Positions 7,536 to 16,751 of a DNA stretch of 59,227 nt are shown piece by piece. The notes beneath the pieces were generated by a model. It saw only the letters and a list, made by a program, of their open reading frames with translations. It had not been told where the DNA came from and made no database searches. The DNA is from Mesorhizobium sp. (GTDB lineage: Bacteria > Pseudomonadota > Alphaproteobacteria > Rhizobiales > Rhizobiaceae), in the NCBI GenBank assembly GCA_004020365.1, contig SAQR01000044.1, positions 1-59,227 of the forward strand, given 5' to 3'. The stretch's first letter is position 1. Each line of letters opens with the position of its first letter. The translations under genes and the position numbers were made by a program.

Positions 7536-10250
7536 ATGGAACCCAGCCTAGCCCGCTATATCTGGACGCACACCAAGAAGCAGCAGCTCTGGATATTGAT
7601 GATCGTCGTGCTTTCGATGATCCCGTATTTCATGTCCTTCGATCTGCCGAAGCTGATCATCAACGGCCCGATCCAAGGTGGCGGCTTCGAGCAACCGGGC
7701 GCGACCCAGCCATTCATGAGGCTGCACTATAACCTGCCGTTCATCGGAGAGGTCCAGTTCTTCTCCGGTTTTCAGCTCGACCGGAAGGCGACGCTGTTTG
7801 CCCTGAGCCTTGTGTTCCTCTTGCTAGTCGTTATCAACGGCCTGTTCAAACTCTACATCAACACCTACAAGGGCCGCCTCGGCGAACGCATGCTGCGGCG
7901 TATCCGCTTTGAACTGGTCGATCGTGTGCTGCGGTTTCCGCCGTTTTACTTCAAGCGGGTGAAATCCGCCGAAGTGGCGAGCATGGTGAAGGACGAGGTG
8001 GAGCCGCTGGGCGGCTTCATCGGCGATGCCTTCGTGCAGCCGGTGCTGCTCGGCGGCCAGGCGCTGACGGCCATGCTGTTCATCGTGGTCCAGAATTTCT
8101 GGCTCGGAATGATAGCGGCCGGGATCGTGGCGATCCAGATCGTGCTCATCCCGCGAATGCGGCGGCGGCTGATTGTGCTCGGGCGCGAACGGCAGTTGAC
8201 GGCGCGCGCGCTTTCGGGCCGCGTTGGCGAAATCGTCGACGGCATCGGCGCGGTTCACGTCCACGACACATCAAACTACGAGCGCGCCGACATAGCTGCC
8301 CGGCTTGGGCTCATCTTCAAGATCCGCTTCGATCTTTACCAATGGAAATTCATGGTGAAGTTCCTCAATAATTTTCTCGCGCAGGTCACGCCCTTTCTGT
8401 TCTACATGATCGGCGGCTATCTGGTCATCCAGGGGCGGCTGGACGTCGGTCAACTCGTGGCCGTGATCGGCGCCTACAAGGACCTGCCCGGACCGATGAA
8501 GGAACTGATCGACTGGGATCAGGCGCGGCAGGATGTCCAGGTCAAATATCAGCAGGTCGTTGAACAATTCACCGTCGATGGTCTCATTGCGCCGAGAATC
8601 GAGGCATTGACGATCGACGATCCCGATCCGATGACCAAACCCCTGTCGGCGATCGGTCTGTCGATAGCAGATGATGGCGGTGCAATGCTCCTCGACCGTG
8701 TCTCCCTCCAGGTCAAGCCGGGTGAGACGGTGGCGCTGGTCAGTACCGCAACAGGTGGAGCCGAGGCGCTTGCAGAAGCCTTCGCGCGGCTGAACAGGCC
8801 GGACAGCGGAAGGGTCGCTTCGGGCGCCGACGACTTGCTTGAGCTCCCCGAAGCAGTGACCGGCCGGCGCATATCCTATGCCTCGTCGGATGTTTTCCTG
8901 TTCCAGGCAAGCCTACGCGATAACCTGCTCTACGGGTTGAAGCATGCGCCGCTGACATCTGTGGCATATGACAGTGCTGCGGCAGACCAGCACCGCTGGA
9001 ACATGCACGAGGCGCGCCTGTCGGGCAATCCGGATCTTGATATCCACAGCGACTGGATCAACTATGCTTCCGCCGGCGCTACCGGCCCGCACGACCTCTT
9101 TGATGCCGTGCGCCGGGTGCTCGACGCGGTTGTTCTGTCGCGCGATATTCTGGATCTTGGCTTGCGCTCTTCGGCCGACCTGACGCGTCACACCGAGCTT
9201 GCCAGGCGGATCGTCGAACTGCGTGCGGCGCTGCGAACCCGGCTGGAACACGAAGGGCTAAGCGAACTGGTGGTTCCTTTCGAACCGGGCGCCTACAACA
9301 AGGAAGCAACGGTCGGCCAAAACCTGCTCTTCGGCGCTGCCGCCGGCCCCGAACTGGCCGACAGGGCTCTGGCGGCCAACCCCTATTTTGCTTCTGTGCT
9401 GAGGCAAGCCGGCCTCGACCGCACGCTCTACGAAATGGGCATGGAGATCGCCGAACAGGCGATCGAGCTGTTTGCCGACCTGCCGCCCGATCACCCGTTC
9501 TTCCAGCAGCTCGCCTTCATGAGCGCCGAGGAGATCCCCACCTACGAAACCTTGCTGCAACGGCTCAAGAACCGTCCCCACGAGGCGGTTTCGGAGGGCG
9601 ACCGCGCCATGATCGTCACCTTGAGCTTTGCCTATATCGAGCCCCGGCACCGCTTCGGCCTGCTGAGCGACGAACTGATGAGCAAGATCGTCGCTGCACG
9701 CAACCTGTTCTATGAAAACCTGCCGCCCGAGCTGCAAAATGCGATCGAACGGTATGATCCTGCCAAATACATTGCCGCGGCCACCGTCATGGATAATGTC
9801 CTGTTCGGACGCGTGGGCAACAACCATCCCGACGCGCCGGACCGCATACGCTCCATCGTCTATGACATTCTTGACGACCTGGGGCTTTACGCCGAACTTC
9901 TGGATGTCGGCCTGGACTTCAACGTCGGCTCCGGCGGCAGGCGGCTGACCGGTGGACAGCGACAGAAGCTCGATGTTGCCCGGGCCCTGCTCAAGCGTCC
10001 TGATTTTCTCATTCTCAACCGGCCGCTGTCGGCGCTCGACCAGCGCATGCAGGATACGGTGCTGCGGAACGTGCTCGAGGAAGCCAGGCGCAACGGCCAT
10101 TCGCCGGCAATTGTGTGGGTCGTGACGAATCCGGCGATGGCGATGATGTTCGATCGCGTTATCGTCTTCGACTCGGGAAAATTGGTGGGAGACGGAACAC
10201 CCGAGACACTTTTGGCAGGGAACGGTATCTTCAAGGAACTGTTGTCATAG
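7536..10250 (+). CDS. ABC exporter-like protein with degenerate ATPase domain and large insertion
   Basis: ATG 7536 gives 904 residues. The first 330 or so form an exporter-type membrane domain with about six segments (for example LWILMIVVLSMIPYF and FALSLVFLLLVVING). The ATPase domain starts near residue 375 and is recognisable throughout, but key residues are changed. Walker A reads VSTATGGAEA (about 402-411) without the lysine, the Q-loop glutamine is serine (SSDVFLF), Walker B ends LILNRP (N828, R) instead of DE, and the H-loop histidine is asparagine (VVTN, 865). The signature is kept as LTGGQRQ (804-810) and the D-loop as SALD. About 275 residues (474-748) are inserted between the Q-loop and signature, and the segment NLLYG recurs as NLLFG (about 595) and NVLFG (about 754). 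It is probably a pseudo-ATPase transporter or a regulated membrane scaffold. Cyclic-nucleotide-binding and MBL genes follow. Confidence 0.8.
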   Translation: MEPSLARYIWTHTKKQQLWILMIVVLSMIPYFMSFDLPKLIINGPIQGGGFEQPGATQPFMRLHYNLPFIGEVQFFSGFQLDRKATLFALSLVFLLLVVINGLFKLYINTYKGRLGERMLRRIRFELVDRVLRFPPFYFKRVKSAEVASMVKDEVEPLGGFIGDAFVQPVLLGGQALTAMLFIVVQNFWLGMIAAGIVAIQIVLIPRMRRRLIVLGRERQLTARALSGRVGEIVDGIGAVHVHDTSNYERADIAARLGLIFKIRFDLYQWKFMVKFLNNFLAQVTPFLFYMIGGYLVIQGRLDVGQLVAVIGAYKDLPGPMKELIDWDQARQDVQVKYQQVVEQFTVDGLIAPRIEALTIDDPDPMTKPLSAIGLSIADDGGAMLLDRVSLQVKPGETVALVSTATGGAEALAEAFARLNRPDSGRVASGADDLLELPEAVTGRRISYASSDVFLFQASLRDNLLYGLKHAPLTSVAYDSAAADQHRWNMHEARLSGNPDLDIHSDWINYASAGATGPHDLFDAVRRVLDAVVLSRDILDLGLRSSADLTRHTELARRIVELRAALRTRLEHEGLSELVVPFEPGAYNKEATVGQNLLFGAAAGPELADRALAANPYFASVLRQAGLDRTLYEMGMEIAEQAIELFADLPPDHPFFQQLAFMSAEEIPTYETLLQRLKNRPHEAVSEGDRAMIVTLSFAYIEPRHRFGLLSDELMSKIVAARNLFYENLPPELQNAIERYDPAKYIAAATVMDNVLFGRVGNNHPDAPDRIRSIVYDILDDLGLYAELLDVGLDFNVGSGGRRLTGGQRQKLDVARALLKRPDFLILNRPLSALDQRMQDTVLRNVLEEARRNGHSPAIVWVVTNPAMAMMFDRVIVFDSGKLVGDGTPETLLAGNGIFKELLS

Positions 10251-10343
10251 AGCAACGGACATTCAGATTGGATCATTCCGCCGGTGGGAATTTACTGCAA
10301 GGTCAAGAGATGCGGCGAAGGGCGTAGCGCGGCCACATCCCCC

Positions 10344-10367
10344 GCCGAAACCCGAAGGGTTTGCGGC
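10344..10367 (+). terminator. Hairpin after the ABC exporter gene
   Basis: GCCGAAACCC pairs with GGGTTTGCGGC across a GAA loop with one bulged base, about 95 bases after the ABC gene stop. A second weaker hairpin (ACCCG/CGGGT) follows at about 10373-10388. There is no T-run, so termination is only a possibility. The remaining bases of the 10251-10554 gap hold nothing else recognised except the next gene's ribosome-binding site. Confidence 0.35.
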
Positions 10368-10554
10368 AAATTCACCCGGCTCTTCGGGTTTCCGGTTGGC
10401 GGACGCCATTTCCAGGCGGCATCGCCCGATCGCACGACATCGGGCTCGCCACCTTTCGCGCGGTTCGTCCCGCCATCCCGGAAACAGAATTCATTCCATC
10501 TGGGCGTCCGTTGCTCTAATCTGGCAAACGCGAATTTTGGGAAGGTTTGCGACA

Positions 10555-11004
10555 ATGCTGCTCAAGGATGAAGTTGCAATGCTGCAACGCGTTCCCTTGT
10601 TCTCCGCCATCGAGCCGACAAAGCTCAAGCTGCTTGCGTTCACATCCGATCGTGTGAGCTACAGCGCCGGCCAGATCCTTTTCCGGCAGGGCGACGAGGG
10701 AGACGCCGCCTATGTCATCCTTTCAGGCACGGCGGATATTCTGGTCGATTCCGCCAGCGGACCGATAAAAATTGCCGAACTGGAGCCAAATTCGATCGTT
10801 GGCGAGATCGCCATACTGTGCAACAGCTCTCGCACCGCCACCGTCAGAGCGGCAAGTCCGCTGGAAGCCTTGAGGATCCGCAAGGATCATTTCCTGAGGC
10901 TTATGAAGGAGTTCCCGGAAATGACCATCGAGATATTGCGGGTTCTTGCCGATCGCCTAAGCCATACGACCGCGGATCTGATCGACGCGCGAAGCGCCAA
11001 ATAA
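10555..11004 (+). CDS. Stand-alone cyclic-nucleotide-binding domain protein
   Basis: ATG 10555 follows a GGGAAGG ribosome-binding site and gives 149 residues. The protein is a single Crp/Fnr-type beta-roll: LFRQGDEGDAAYVILSG (about residues 41-57) and the phosphate-binding-cassette region NSIVGEIAILCNSSRTATVRA, where GE and the arginine of SSRTATV match residues that contact cyclic nucleotide in this fold. It ends in a helix (EILRVLADRLSHTTADL) and lacks the C-terminal DNA-binding helix-turn-helix of Crp, so it is not a classic transcription factor. It more likely binds cAMP or cGMP and acts on a partner. It lies between the degenerate ABC exporter and an MBL hydrolase, with several cyclase-domain genes nearby. 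Confidence 0.88.
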   Translation: MLLKDEVAMLQRVPLFSAIEPTKLKLLAFTSDRVSYSAGQILFRQGDEGDAAYVILSGTADILVDSASGPIKIAELEPNSIVGEIAILCNSSRTATVRAASPLEALRIRKDHFLRLMKEFPEMTIEILRVLADRLSHTTADLIDARSAK

Positions 11005-11136
11005 CGGATGACGCGCTCGATCCTCGCCGTCGCGATGGCACTGGCCTCTTGCTGAGAAGGTCACCCGGAGAAAACCTGTCTCGCCTAGCAGCAGTTGTTT
11101 GGCTACGATGGGCGACGGGGACTGGGAAGGGGTAGC

Positions 11137-11988
11137 ATGGACGACGTTTTCCTGGTCAGGTTTTGGGGCGTGCGCGGCAGCATTCCGGTATCGGGGCTAG
11201 AATTCTCTCGCTACGGCGGCAACACGAGCTGTATTGAGATGCGATGCGGTAAGCATACGCTTCTATTCGACGCCGGCTCTGGCCTGCGGCCTGCCGGCGC
11301 GGCGCTTCGGGCGTCGGGCGTGACCGATTTCGACCTGCTTTTCACCCATTGCCATTACGATCACATCATCGGGCTGCCGTTTTTTGCGCCGATCTATGAC
11401 CGGAGTGTCAAGCTTACACTTTGGTCCGGGCATCTTGCAGGACGCATGACGACCCGGCAGATGGTCGATGAGTTCATGCGGCCGCCGTGGTTTCCGGTGA
11501 AACTGGATATCTGCAAGGCAAGCCTCGACTGCCGCGATTTCGTATCCGGAGACGTGCTTCGCCCGCGCGAAGGGGTGGTGGTCCGAACCGGCAGTCTTAT
11601 CCATCCGGGCGGCTGCATAGGCTACCGGGTCGAATGGGGCGGCCGGGTCGTGGCGATGATCACAGACACTGAGCACGAGCCGGACCAACTCGATCAGGCG
11701 GTGCTCGGCCTGATCGAAGATGCCGACCTCGTCATTTACGATTGCACCTACACCGAGCAGGAAATGGAACGCCGCCGCGGTAACGGGCACTCGACGTGGC
11801 AACAGGGCGTCAAGCTCTGTGAGGCGGCCGGTGCGCGGGGGCTTGCGCTGTTTCACCACGATCCGACACGCACCGACGCGGAACTGGACGAGATCGAGCA
11901 ACTGGCCAAAGACAGGTTTGCCGGCGCTTTTGCCGCGCGCGATGGCCAGACGCTCGAATTTCCGGGCTCATTGCACAAAAAGCGCTGA
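11137..11988 (+). CDS. MBL-fold metallo-hydrolase
   Basis: ATG 11137 (283 residues) follows a GGAAGGGG ribosome-binding site; an upstream in-frame start at 11095 has none. The fold begins with RFWGVRGSIPVSG and YGGNTSCIE, a pattern of the cAMP-phosphodiesterase / RNase Z-like branch of MBL enzymes. The metal-binding motif HCHYDHIIG is at about residues 71-79, with later ligands likely in TDTEHE and LFHHDPTR. Such enzymes hydrolyse phosphodiesters, including cyclic nucleotides in some members. With a cyclic-nucleotide-binding gene 132 bases upstream, a cyclic-nucleotide phosphodiesterase role is attractive but unproven. The stop lies one base from the stop of the convergent deacetylase gene. 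Confidence 0.85.
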   Translation: MDDVFLVRFWGVRGSIPVSGLEFSRYGGNTSCIEMRCGKHTLLFDAGSGLRPAGAALRASGVTDFDLLFTHCHYDHIIGLPFFAPIYDRSVKLTLWSGHLAGRMTTRQMVDEFMRPPWFPVKLDICKASLDCRDFVSGDVLRPREGVVVRTGSLIHPGGCIGYRVEWGGRVVAMITDTEHEPDQLDQAVLGLIEDADLVIYDCTYTEQEMERRRGNGHSTWQQGVKLCEAAGARGLALFHHDPTRTDAELDEIEQLAKDRFAGAFAARDGQTLEFPGSLHKKR

Positions 11989-11989
11989 G

Positions 11990-12754
11990 CTATTTTCCTC
12001 TACCGGCGCTGCGCCCGATCAATGTCCTGATCGGAAGCCATGCGCAGGCTTCAGTCTGTGCGGTGATTGTGAACAGCCGTTCGAGGAACAGCCAGGCCGA
12101 TTCATCATGTACGAGATGATGGGTGAGCAGGCCGACCGGTTCGCCGCCGTCGAATGCATGCTGCAATTGCGAGACGATAGCCTGAACCAATAGGCCGTGA
12201 TCGCGGCAGCCGTGCGTGCCGTGCCAATCCATGATGTCGACATTGCTGTTGATGACCGCCAGTGGAGCCGGCTTCGGCGGCCCATAGACCGACAATGCCG
12301 CAAATCCTATTGATCCAAGGTCGGATACCAAGCCGGCGTCGATCCTGTTCCAGGGTGGCACCAGCATCGGAACGGCACGTGCGCCGTGCAGGCCGGTTAC
12401 GTGCGACAGCCCGCGAGCCAGATCATCGAGCACCACCTCGCGTGGCCGATGCGCGCCGAGCTCCTGCTTTTTCTGGTCCTCGGGCGCATGGTTTCGGTGC
12501 GCCCAGCCATGGATGGCGACCGTGGCGTGCGGCGCCTCGTCAAGCCGGGCGACAAGCTTCTCATCAGTCGGGGCCGGAATGACAGCCAGAGTAACCGGAA
12601 CCGCGAATTCACCGGTGAGGTCGAGCAGCCGATCAAGCGCAGGCGTCGGATCCACGGCGTCATCGTCACGCAGCCAGAACTCTGCCTTGCGGTCCGCCCG
12701 TTGCCGGCACGCCAGTTCTTCCACCAAGGGCTGCCAGATCGGGTCGGATGTCAT
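11990..12754 (-). CDS. Polysaccharide deacetylase-like protein
   Basis: This 254-residue protein has the NodB-type carbohydrate esterase layout: an acidic motif FWLRDDDAVD (about 27-36), a strand PVTLAVIPAP, the histidine motif HGWAHRNH (about 83-90) and VPPWNR (about 141-146). These correspond to the catalytic base, metal ligands and arginine motif of family 4 deacetylases. No signal peptide is evident, so it would act in the cytoplasm, perhaps on a lipid-linked sugar. Its start overlaps the end of the GT4 gene transcribed just before it (12751-12754), so the two are translationally coupled and probably modify the same glycan. Confidence 0.82.
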   Translation of the reverse strand: MTSDPIWQPLVEELACRQRADRKAEFWLRDDDAVDPTPALDRLLDLTGEFAVPVTLAVIPAPTDEKLVARLDEAPHATVAIHGWAHRNHAPEDQKKQELGAHRPREVVLDDLARGLSHVTGLHGARAVPMLVPPWNRIDAGLVSDLGSIGFAALSVYGPPKPAPLAVINSNVDIMDWHGTHGCRDHGLLVQAIVSQLQHAFDGGEPVGLLTHHLVHDESAWLFLERLFTITAQTEACAWLPIRTLIGRSAGRGK

Positions 12755-13839
12755 GAAACCGTGACCTTTGCAAGAAGTTCTGCCAGACGCGCCACTGCAG
12801 TACCGAGGGAACGTTCTTCGAGGATGAAACGTCTGGCTTCCGCGGCCATGATGGTTCTTTCGTCGTTACGGGCGAGAAGCCTTGCAATGGCAGAAGCGAA
12901 CGCCGCCACATCGCCCGGCGGGGTGAGAAACCCGGTCTGGCCATCCCGCACGACCTCCGGCACGCCGGCGATGTCCTGTGCCACCACCGGAAGGCCGGCG
13001 GCCTGTGCTTCAAGATAGGCAAGGCCATAGGCCTCGCCGTAACCCGGCCAGACGTAAATTCCCGCACTGTAGAGGACATCCGGCACGGCGGCTGGTTCAA
13101 TCGCGCCAAGCCATTCGATACGGTCGGCGGGCAAGCCGGCGAATTGCGCTTTGACCTCGTCACGGGCAGGCCCATCCCCGACGATCGACATAGTCCAAGA
13201 CAGGTGGCCGATCGGACCGAGCGCCTGCGCCAGCATGCGATAGCTTTCGACTTTGTCGCCCGGGCGCATCATGGCGACGGTAACGAGGCGCGTCGGACAA
13301 CCCCGTGCCGGCATTTCCCGGAATACCGATGTGTCGATGAAGGGCGAAAGCATACCGAGAGCGGCGTCGGGAATCGCATCTGTCAGTCCCTGACGATCCC
13401 TTTGCGTGAAGCAGATGTTCAGCGCTGCCTGTTCGACGGCTCGCGCCACCAACGCTTGCGCATCTGCCCACAACCCAGCGTTGCGCCGTCTCGAATAGGA
13501 GGCTTCCGCTGTCACATAGGGGATGGCAAAGGCCGACGCCAGCTCGGGTCCGATCAGGTCGGGTGCCTTGTAATAGGGATGATAGGAGAACCAGAGATCA
13601 GGCTTGCCGTCCCGATCCCAGAGCTTTGTCAGCCGCGCCGCTTCCTCTCGGGCCTCGAGCTTGAGCGCATCGAAACTTTTCGACTCCGGTTCGCGTAGAT
13701 AGAAGCGCAATTCGGATGCGAGTTCGACGCTATGCCCTCCATGCTCCAGCGCCTTGACCAGCGTCCGTGCCATCTGGCGGTCGCCGGAGGCAACAGGATG
13801 ATTGGGCGACTTCAGCGGCGCGTAGAAGGCAATTCGCAT
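12751..13839 (-). CDS. Glycosyltransferase family 4
   Basis: This 362-residue GT-B enzyme begins MRIAFYAPLKSPNHPVASGD, the usual acceptor-domain start. The donor-binding half contains GDGPARDEV (about 213-221) and YGEAYGLAYLEAQAAGLPVV, where the two glutamates form the E-x7-E-like motif of retaining GT4 enzymes, followed by GVPEVV and TGFLTPPGD. It precedes and overlaps the deacetylase gene on the same strand. It lies divergent from the DUF3095 gene, leaving about 85 bases for two promoters. Sugar specificity cannot be deduced. Confidence 0.88.
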   Translation of the reverse strand: MRIAFYAPLKSPNHPVASGDRQMARTLVKALEHGGHSVELASELRFYLREPESKSFDALKLEAREEAARLTKLWDRDGKPDLWFSYHPYYKAPDLIGPELASAFAIPYVTAEASYSRRRNAGLWADAQALVARAVEQAALNICFTQRDRQGLTDAIPDAALGMLSPFIDTSVFREMPARGCPTRLVTVAMMRPGDKVESYRMLAQALGPIGHLSWTMSIVGDGPARDEVKAQFAGLPADRIEWLGAIEPAAVPDVLYSAGIYVWPGYGEAYGLAYLEAQAAGLPVVAQDIAGVPEVVRDGQTGFLTPPGDVAAFASAIARLLARNDERTIMAAEARRFILEERSLGTAVARLAELLAKVTVS

Positions 13840-13925
13840 CGCCGGACCCTATCATCGGAAAGCCTGCGCAAGTCAATTTCGAAGCATGATCGACTTCACC
13901 TTCAAGCAATGGAATGTGCTATCTG

Positions 13926-15092
13926 ATGCTCATGGAAACAGCTGCCGCGTCCGATCCGTTTGTCGCTTCTTTGCCGGTCTTCGCAAAGTTCGAAAGCGTT
14001 GCCGATATCGATAACTATCGGCCTCTCCCGGATGGCTGGGCGCTGGCCACCGCCGACATAGTCGGCTCGACCAAGGCGATCGAGGCGGGGCGCTATAAAA
14101 CCGTCAATATGGCCGGCGCCAGCGTCATCTCGGCGCTGCTCAATGCGCTGGGTCGGCAAGATCTTCCCTTTGTCTTCGGCGGCGATGGCGCGCTTGTGGC
14201 GTTTCCCGGCTCGGCGCTGGAGATCACCCGCAACGCGCTGGCGGCTGTCCAGAGATGGGTGGCGGACGAACTGGACCTGACCTTGCGTGCCGCAATCGTG
14301 CCGATAAAGGATATAAGAGCGCAAGGCCTCGACGTTCGCGTGGCGAGGTTCCGGGCCTCCGAAGCGGTCTTCTATGCGATGTTCGCCGGCGGTGGCGGCA
14401 GCTGGGCGGAAGCCGAGATGAAAGCCGGGCGCTACCGCATCGATCCTGCGCCGGCCGGCACACGGCCGGATCTGACCGGCCTCTCCTGCCGCTGGAACCC
14501 GATCGACGCCCGGCATGGCGAAATCGTCTCGATCATAGCCATCCCAGGGGCGTCGCGCGACTTGCGCGGTTTTCAGTTTCTGGCTTCCGACATCATCGCC
14601 CTTGCCGGCAGGCAGGAACGCGATGGCCACCCGTTGCCGGTGAACGGTCCGGCCTACAGTTTTTCGCCCGCCGGCCTCGATATCGAGGCGCGGGCCATGG
14701 CGCCGGCAGGATGGCGGTGGCTGTCGAAGCTGTGGATATTGATCCAGCTGACGCTTACGGCTGTGTCAGATAGATATGGCTGGACGATCGGCCGCTTCGA
14801 TCCGAAGATCTACAAACGCGACGTGGCCAGCAATTCGGATTTCCGAAAGTTCGACGACGGCTTGAAGATGACTATCGACGTTGACGCGGATGTGTTGCAA
14901 CGGATCGAGAACCGGCTGAAACAGGCGGAAGAGGCGGGCATCTGCAACTATGGCCTGCACCGCCAGAAATCGGCCTTGATGACATGCCTCGTCGCCTCGC
15001 CGCTGCAGCGCGATCACGTTCATTTCATCGATGGCGCCGCCGGCGGCTATGCGATGGCCGCCGCAAGCCTGAAGGCGAAGGTGCCGGTCTGA
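13926..15092 (+). CDS. DUF3095 family protein, cyclase-like fold
   Basis: Three in-frame ATGs occur at 13914, 13926 and 13932; 13926 is chosen (388 residues) and none has a strong ribosome-binding site. The protein matches the DUF3095 family as I remember it, with DPFVASLPVFAKFE near the start. Residues around ATADIVGSTKAIE and FVFGGDGALVAFPG reproduce the two metal-binding aspartate motifs of class III nucleotidyl cyclases, but the substrate-lysine position before the second motif is hydrophobic. The C-terminal half (from about residue 200) has no recognised fold apart from a hydrophobic stretch WLSKLWILIQLTLTAV. It may be a divergent cyclase or a non-catalytic nucleotide sensor. It sits between glycan genes and a sugar dehydrogenase. 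Confidence 0.78.
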   Translation: MLMETAAASDPFVASLPVFAKFESVADIDNYRPLPDGWALATADIVGSTKAIEAGRYKTVNMAGASVISALLNALGRQDLPFVFGGDGALVAFPGSALEITRNALAAVQRWVADELDLTLRAAIVPIKDIRAQGLDVRVARFRASEAVFYAMFAGGGGSWAEAEMKAGRYRIDPAPAGTRPDLTGLSCRWNPIDARHGEIVSIIAIPGASRDLRGFQFLASDIIALAGRQERDGHPLPVNGPAYSFSPAGLDIEARAMAPAGWRWLSKLWILIQLTLTAVSDRYGWTIGRFDPKIYKRDVASNSDFRKFDDGLKMTIDVDADVLQRIENRLKQAEEAGICNYGLHRQKSALMTCLVASPLQRDHVHFIDGAAGGYAMAAASLKAKVPV

Positions 15093-15161
15093 CGACAGCT
15101 TGCGGAAATCGATTTTCCGCAATATGCCTCGGGGTTCTTGGGGAACCAGGTGAGCCTCGCC

Positions 15162-16547
15162 ATGGGCGCGGACAGCCTGTCCGAATTGACGGAAAGCAGA
15201 TTTTTGGACGCCTCACGATCGACATATGAACGTCTTCTGAACCGGATTTCGACGCGCACCGCGCAAGTCGGCGTGATCGGGCTGGGCTATGTCGGGTTGC
15301 CGCTGGCGGTTGCGATCGCACGCGCCGGCTTCCCGGTTTCCGGCTTCGACATCGAAGCCCAGAAGGTCGAGAGCCTGAACAACGGCCAATCCTATATTGA
15401 GGCGGTGACGTCGATAGCCCTTGCCGGCCAGGTGGCGAGCGGACGGTTCCGCGGCACTGCAGATTTTGCCGAACTGGCCGTCTGCGATGTCATCATCATC
15501 TGCGTTCCGACACCGCTGACGAAAAACCGTGAGCCGGACCTCTCCTTTGTCAGGAACACGGCAGCCACCGTCGCGAAGCATCTGCGTCTCGGCCAATTGA
15601 TCGTGCTGGAATCGACCACCTATCCCGGCACCACCGACGACGTGATCAAGCCCATCCTGGAAGAAACCGGCTTGCGGTCGAAGATAGACTTCTTCCTCGG
15701 CTTCTCGCCCGAACGCGAAGATCCCGGCAACCGCAGCTTTGAAGTCGCGACGATCCCCAAAATCGTGGCAGGCGACGGCATTGAAGCGGCGATACTCGTG
15801 CAGGCTTTCTACCAGGGCGTGGTCAAGACCGTCGTTCCGGTTTCCACCACGGCGACCGCCGAGGCGGTCAAGCTGACGGAAAACATCTTCCGCTCGGTCA
15901 ACATAGCCCTGGTCAACGAGTTGAAGGTCGTGCTCGGTGCGATGGGCATCGACATCTGGGAGGTGATCGAGGCGGCAAAGAGCAAGCCCTTCGGCTACAT
16001 GGCTTTCTATCCTGGCCCCGGACTTGGCGGGCACTGCGTTCCGATCGATCCCTTCTACCTGACGTGGAAGGCGCGCGAATACGAAATGCCGACCCGCTTC
16101 ATCGAGCTGGCGGCAGAGATCAACACGGCCATGCCGCGTCATGTGGTCGATGAACTGGCGAAGGCGCTGGACCGGCGCTGCGGCAAGGCGCTCAGCCGCT
16201 CGCGCATACTCATCATCGGGCTCGCCTACAAGAAAAATGTGCCCGACATCCGCGAAAGCCCCTCATTGCGGCTCATTGAACTCATCGAGGAATGGGGCGG
16301 CAAGGCGGAATTCCACGATCCCCATGTTACCGAGATCCCGACCACACGGGAGCATATGGCGATCAAGGGACGGCGCTCGGTCGAACTGACCGAGGCGGCA
16401 TTGAAGGATTTCGATGCTGTCGTCGTTGCAACCGATCACGACGCGATCGACTATCAGGCGATCGCTGATCACGCTCTTCTGATCGTCGACACACGCAATG
16501 TGTTTGGCCGCCTCGGGCTAGCCCGAGAGACGGTGGTGAAGGCCTGA
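15162..16547 (+). CDS. Nucleotide-sugar (UDP-glucose/UDP-GlcNAc type) dehydrogenase
   Basis: ATG 15162 follows GGTGAG by seven bases and gives 461 residues; TTG 15138 and GTG 15150 are open in frame. The NAD-binding motif GVIGLGYVGLPLAVAIARAG is at about residues 38-57. VPTPLTKNREPDLSFV, ESTTYPGTT, FSPEREDPGN, KLTENIFRSVNIALVNE and PGPGLGGHCVPIDPFYL follow; the cysteine of GGHC is the catalytic nucleophile of the family. The wording of FSPEREDPGN and GGHCIPxDPxYL is typical of UDP-GlcNAc/UDP-ManNAc-type 6-dehydrogenases (WbpA/TviB group) rather than UDP-glucose dehydrogenase. It makes a uronic-acid nucleotide sugar for surface polysaccharide, in keeping with the neighbouring transferases. Confidence 0.92.
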   Translation: MGADSLSELTESRFLDASRSTYERLLNRISTRTAQVGVIGLGYVGLPLAVAIARAGFPVSGFDIEAQKVESLNNGQSYIEAVTSIALAGQVASGRFRGTADFAELAVCDVIIICVPTPLTKNREPDLSFVRNTAATVAKHLRLGQLIVLESTTYPGTTDDVIKPILEETGLRSKIDFFLGFSPEREDPGNRSFEVATIPKIVAGDGIEAAILVQAFYQGVVKTVVPVSTTATAEAVKLTENIFRSVNIALVNELKVVLGAMGIDIWEVIEAAKSKPFGYMAFYPGPGLGGHCVPIDPFYLTWKAREYEMPTRFIELAAEINTAMPRHVVDELAKALDRRCGKALSRSRILIIGLAYKKNVPDIRESPSLRLIELIEEWGGKAEFHDPHVTEIPTTREHMAIKGRRSVELTEAALKDFDAVVVATDHDAIDYQAIADHALLIVDTRNVFGRLGLARETVVKA

Positions 16548-16751
16548 CCGCGTCTGACCCGGGGAATTTTCTGCCTGATGTCAGGATCGTGATTGCACTC
16601 CGCCGGCAGCCTCGCCACATAATGACCCTTCGCCGGCTTTTGCCGCCGAAGCCGGCTTCATTGACTTCGAGGGTCTTATCTCTGGGTCGTTAGCGGATCG
16701 TATTGGCGGATCAAAGGAGAATGGCTCGTCTTCGACGGGTCTCGAGATGGC

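Noticed and set aside
16512-16527. 16-base perfect palindrome CTCGGGCTAGCCCGAG
   Set aside because: It lies inside the coding end of the sugar dehydrogenase and is explained by the codons; no separate role is supported.
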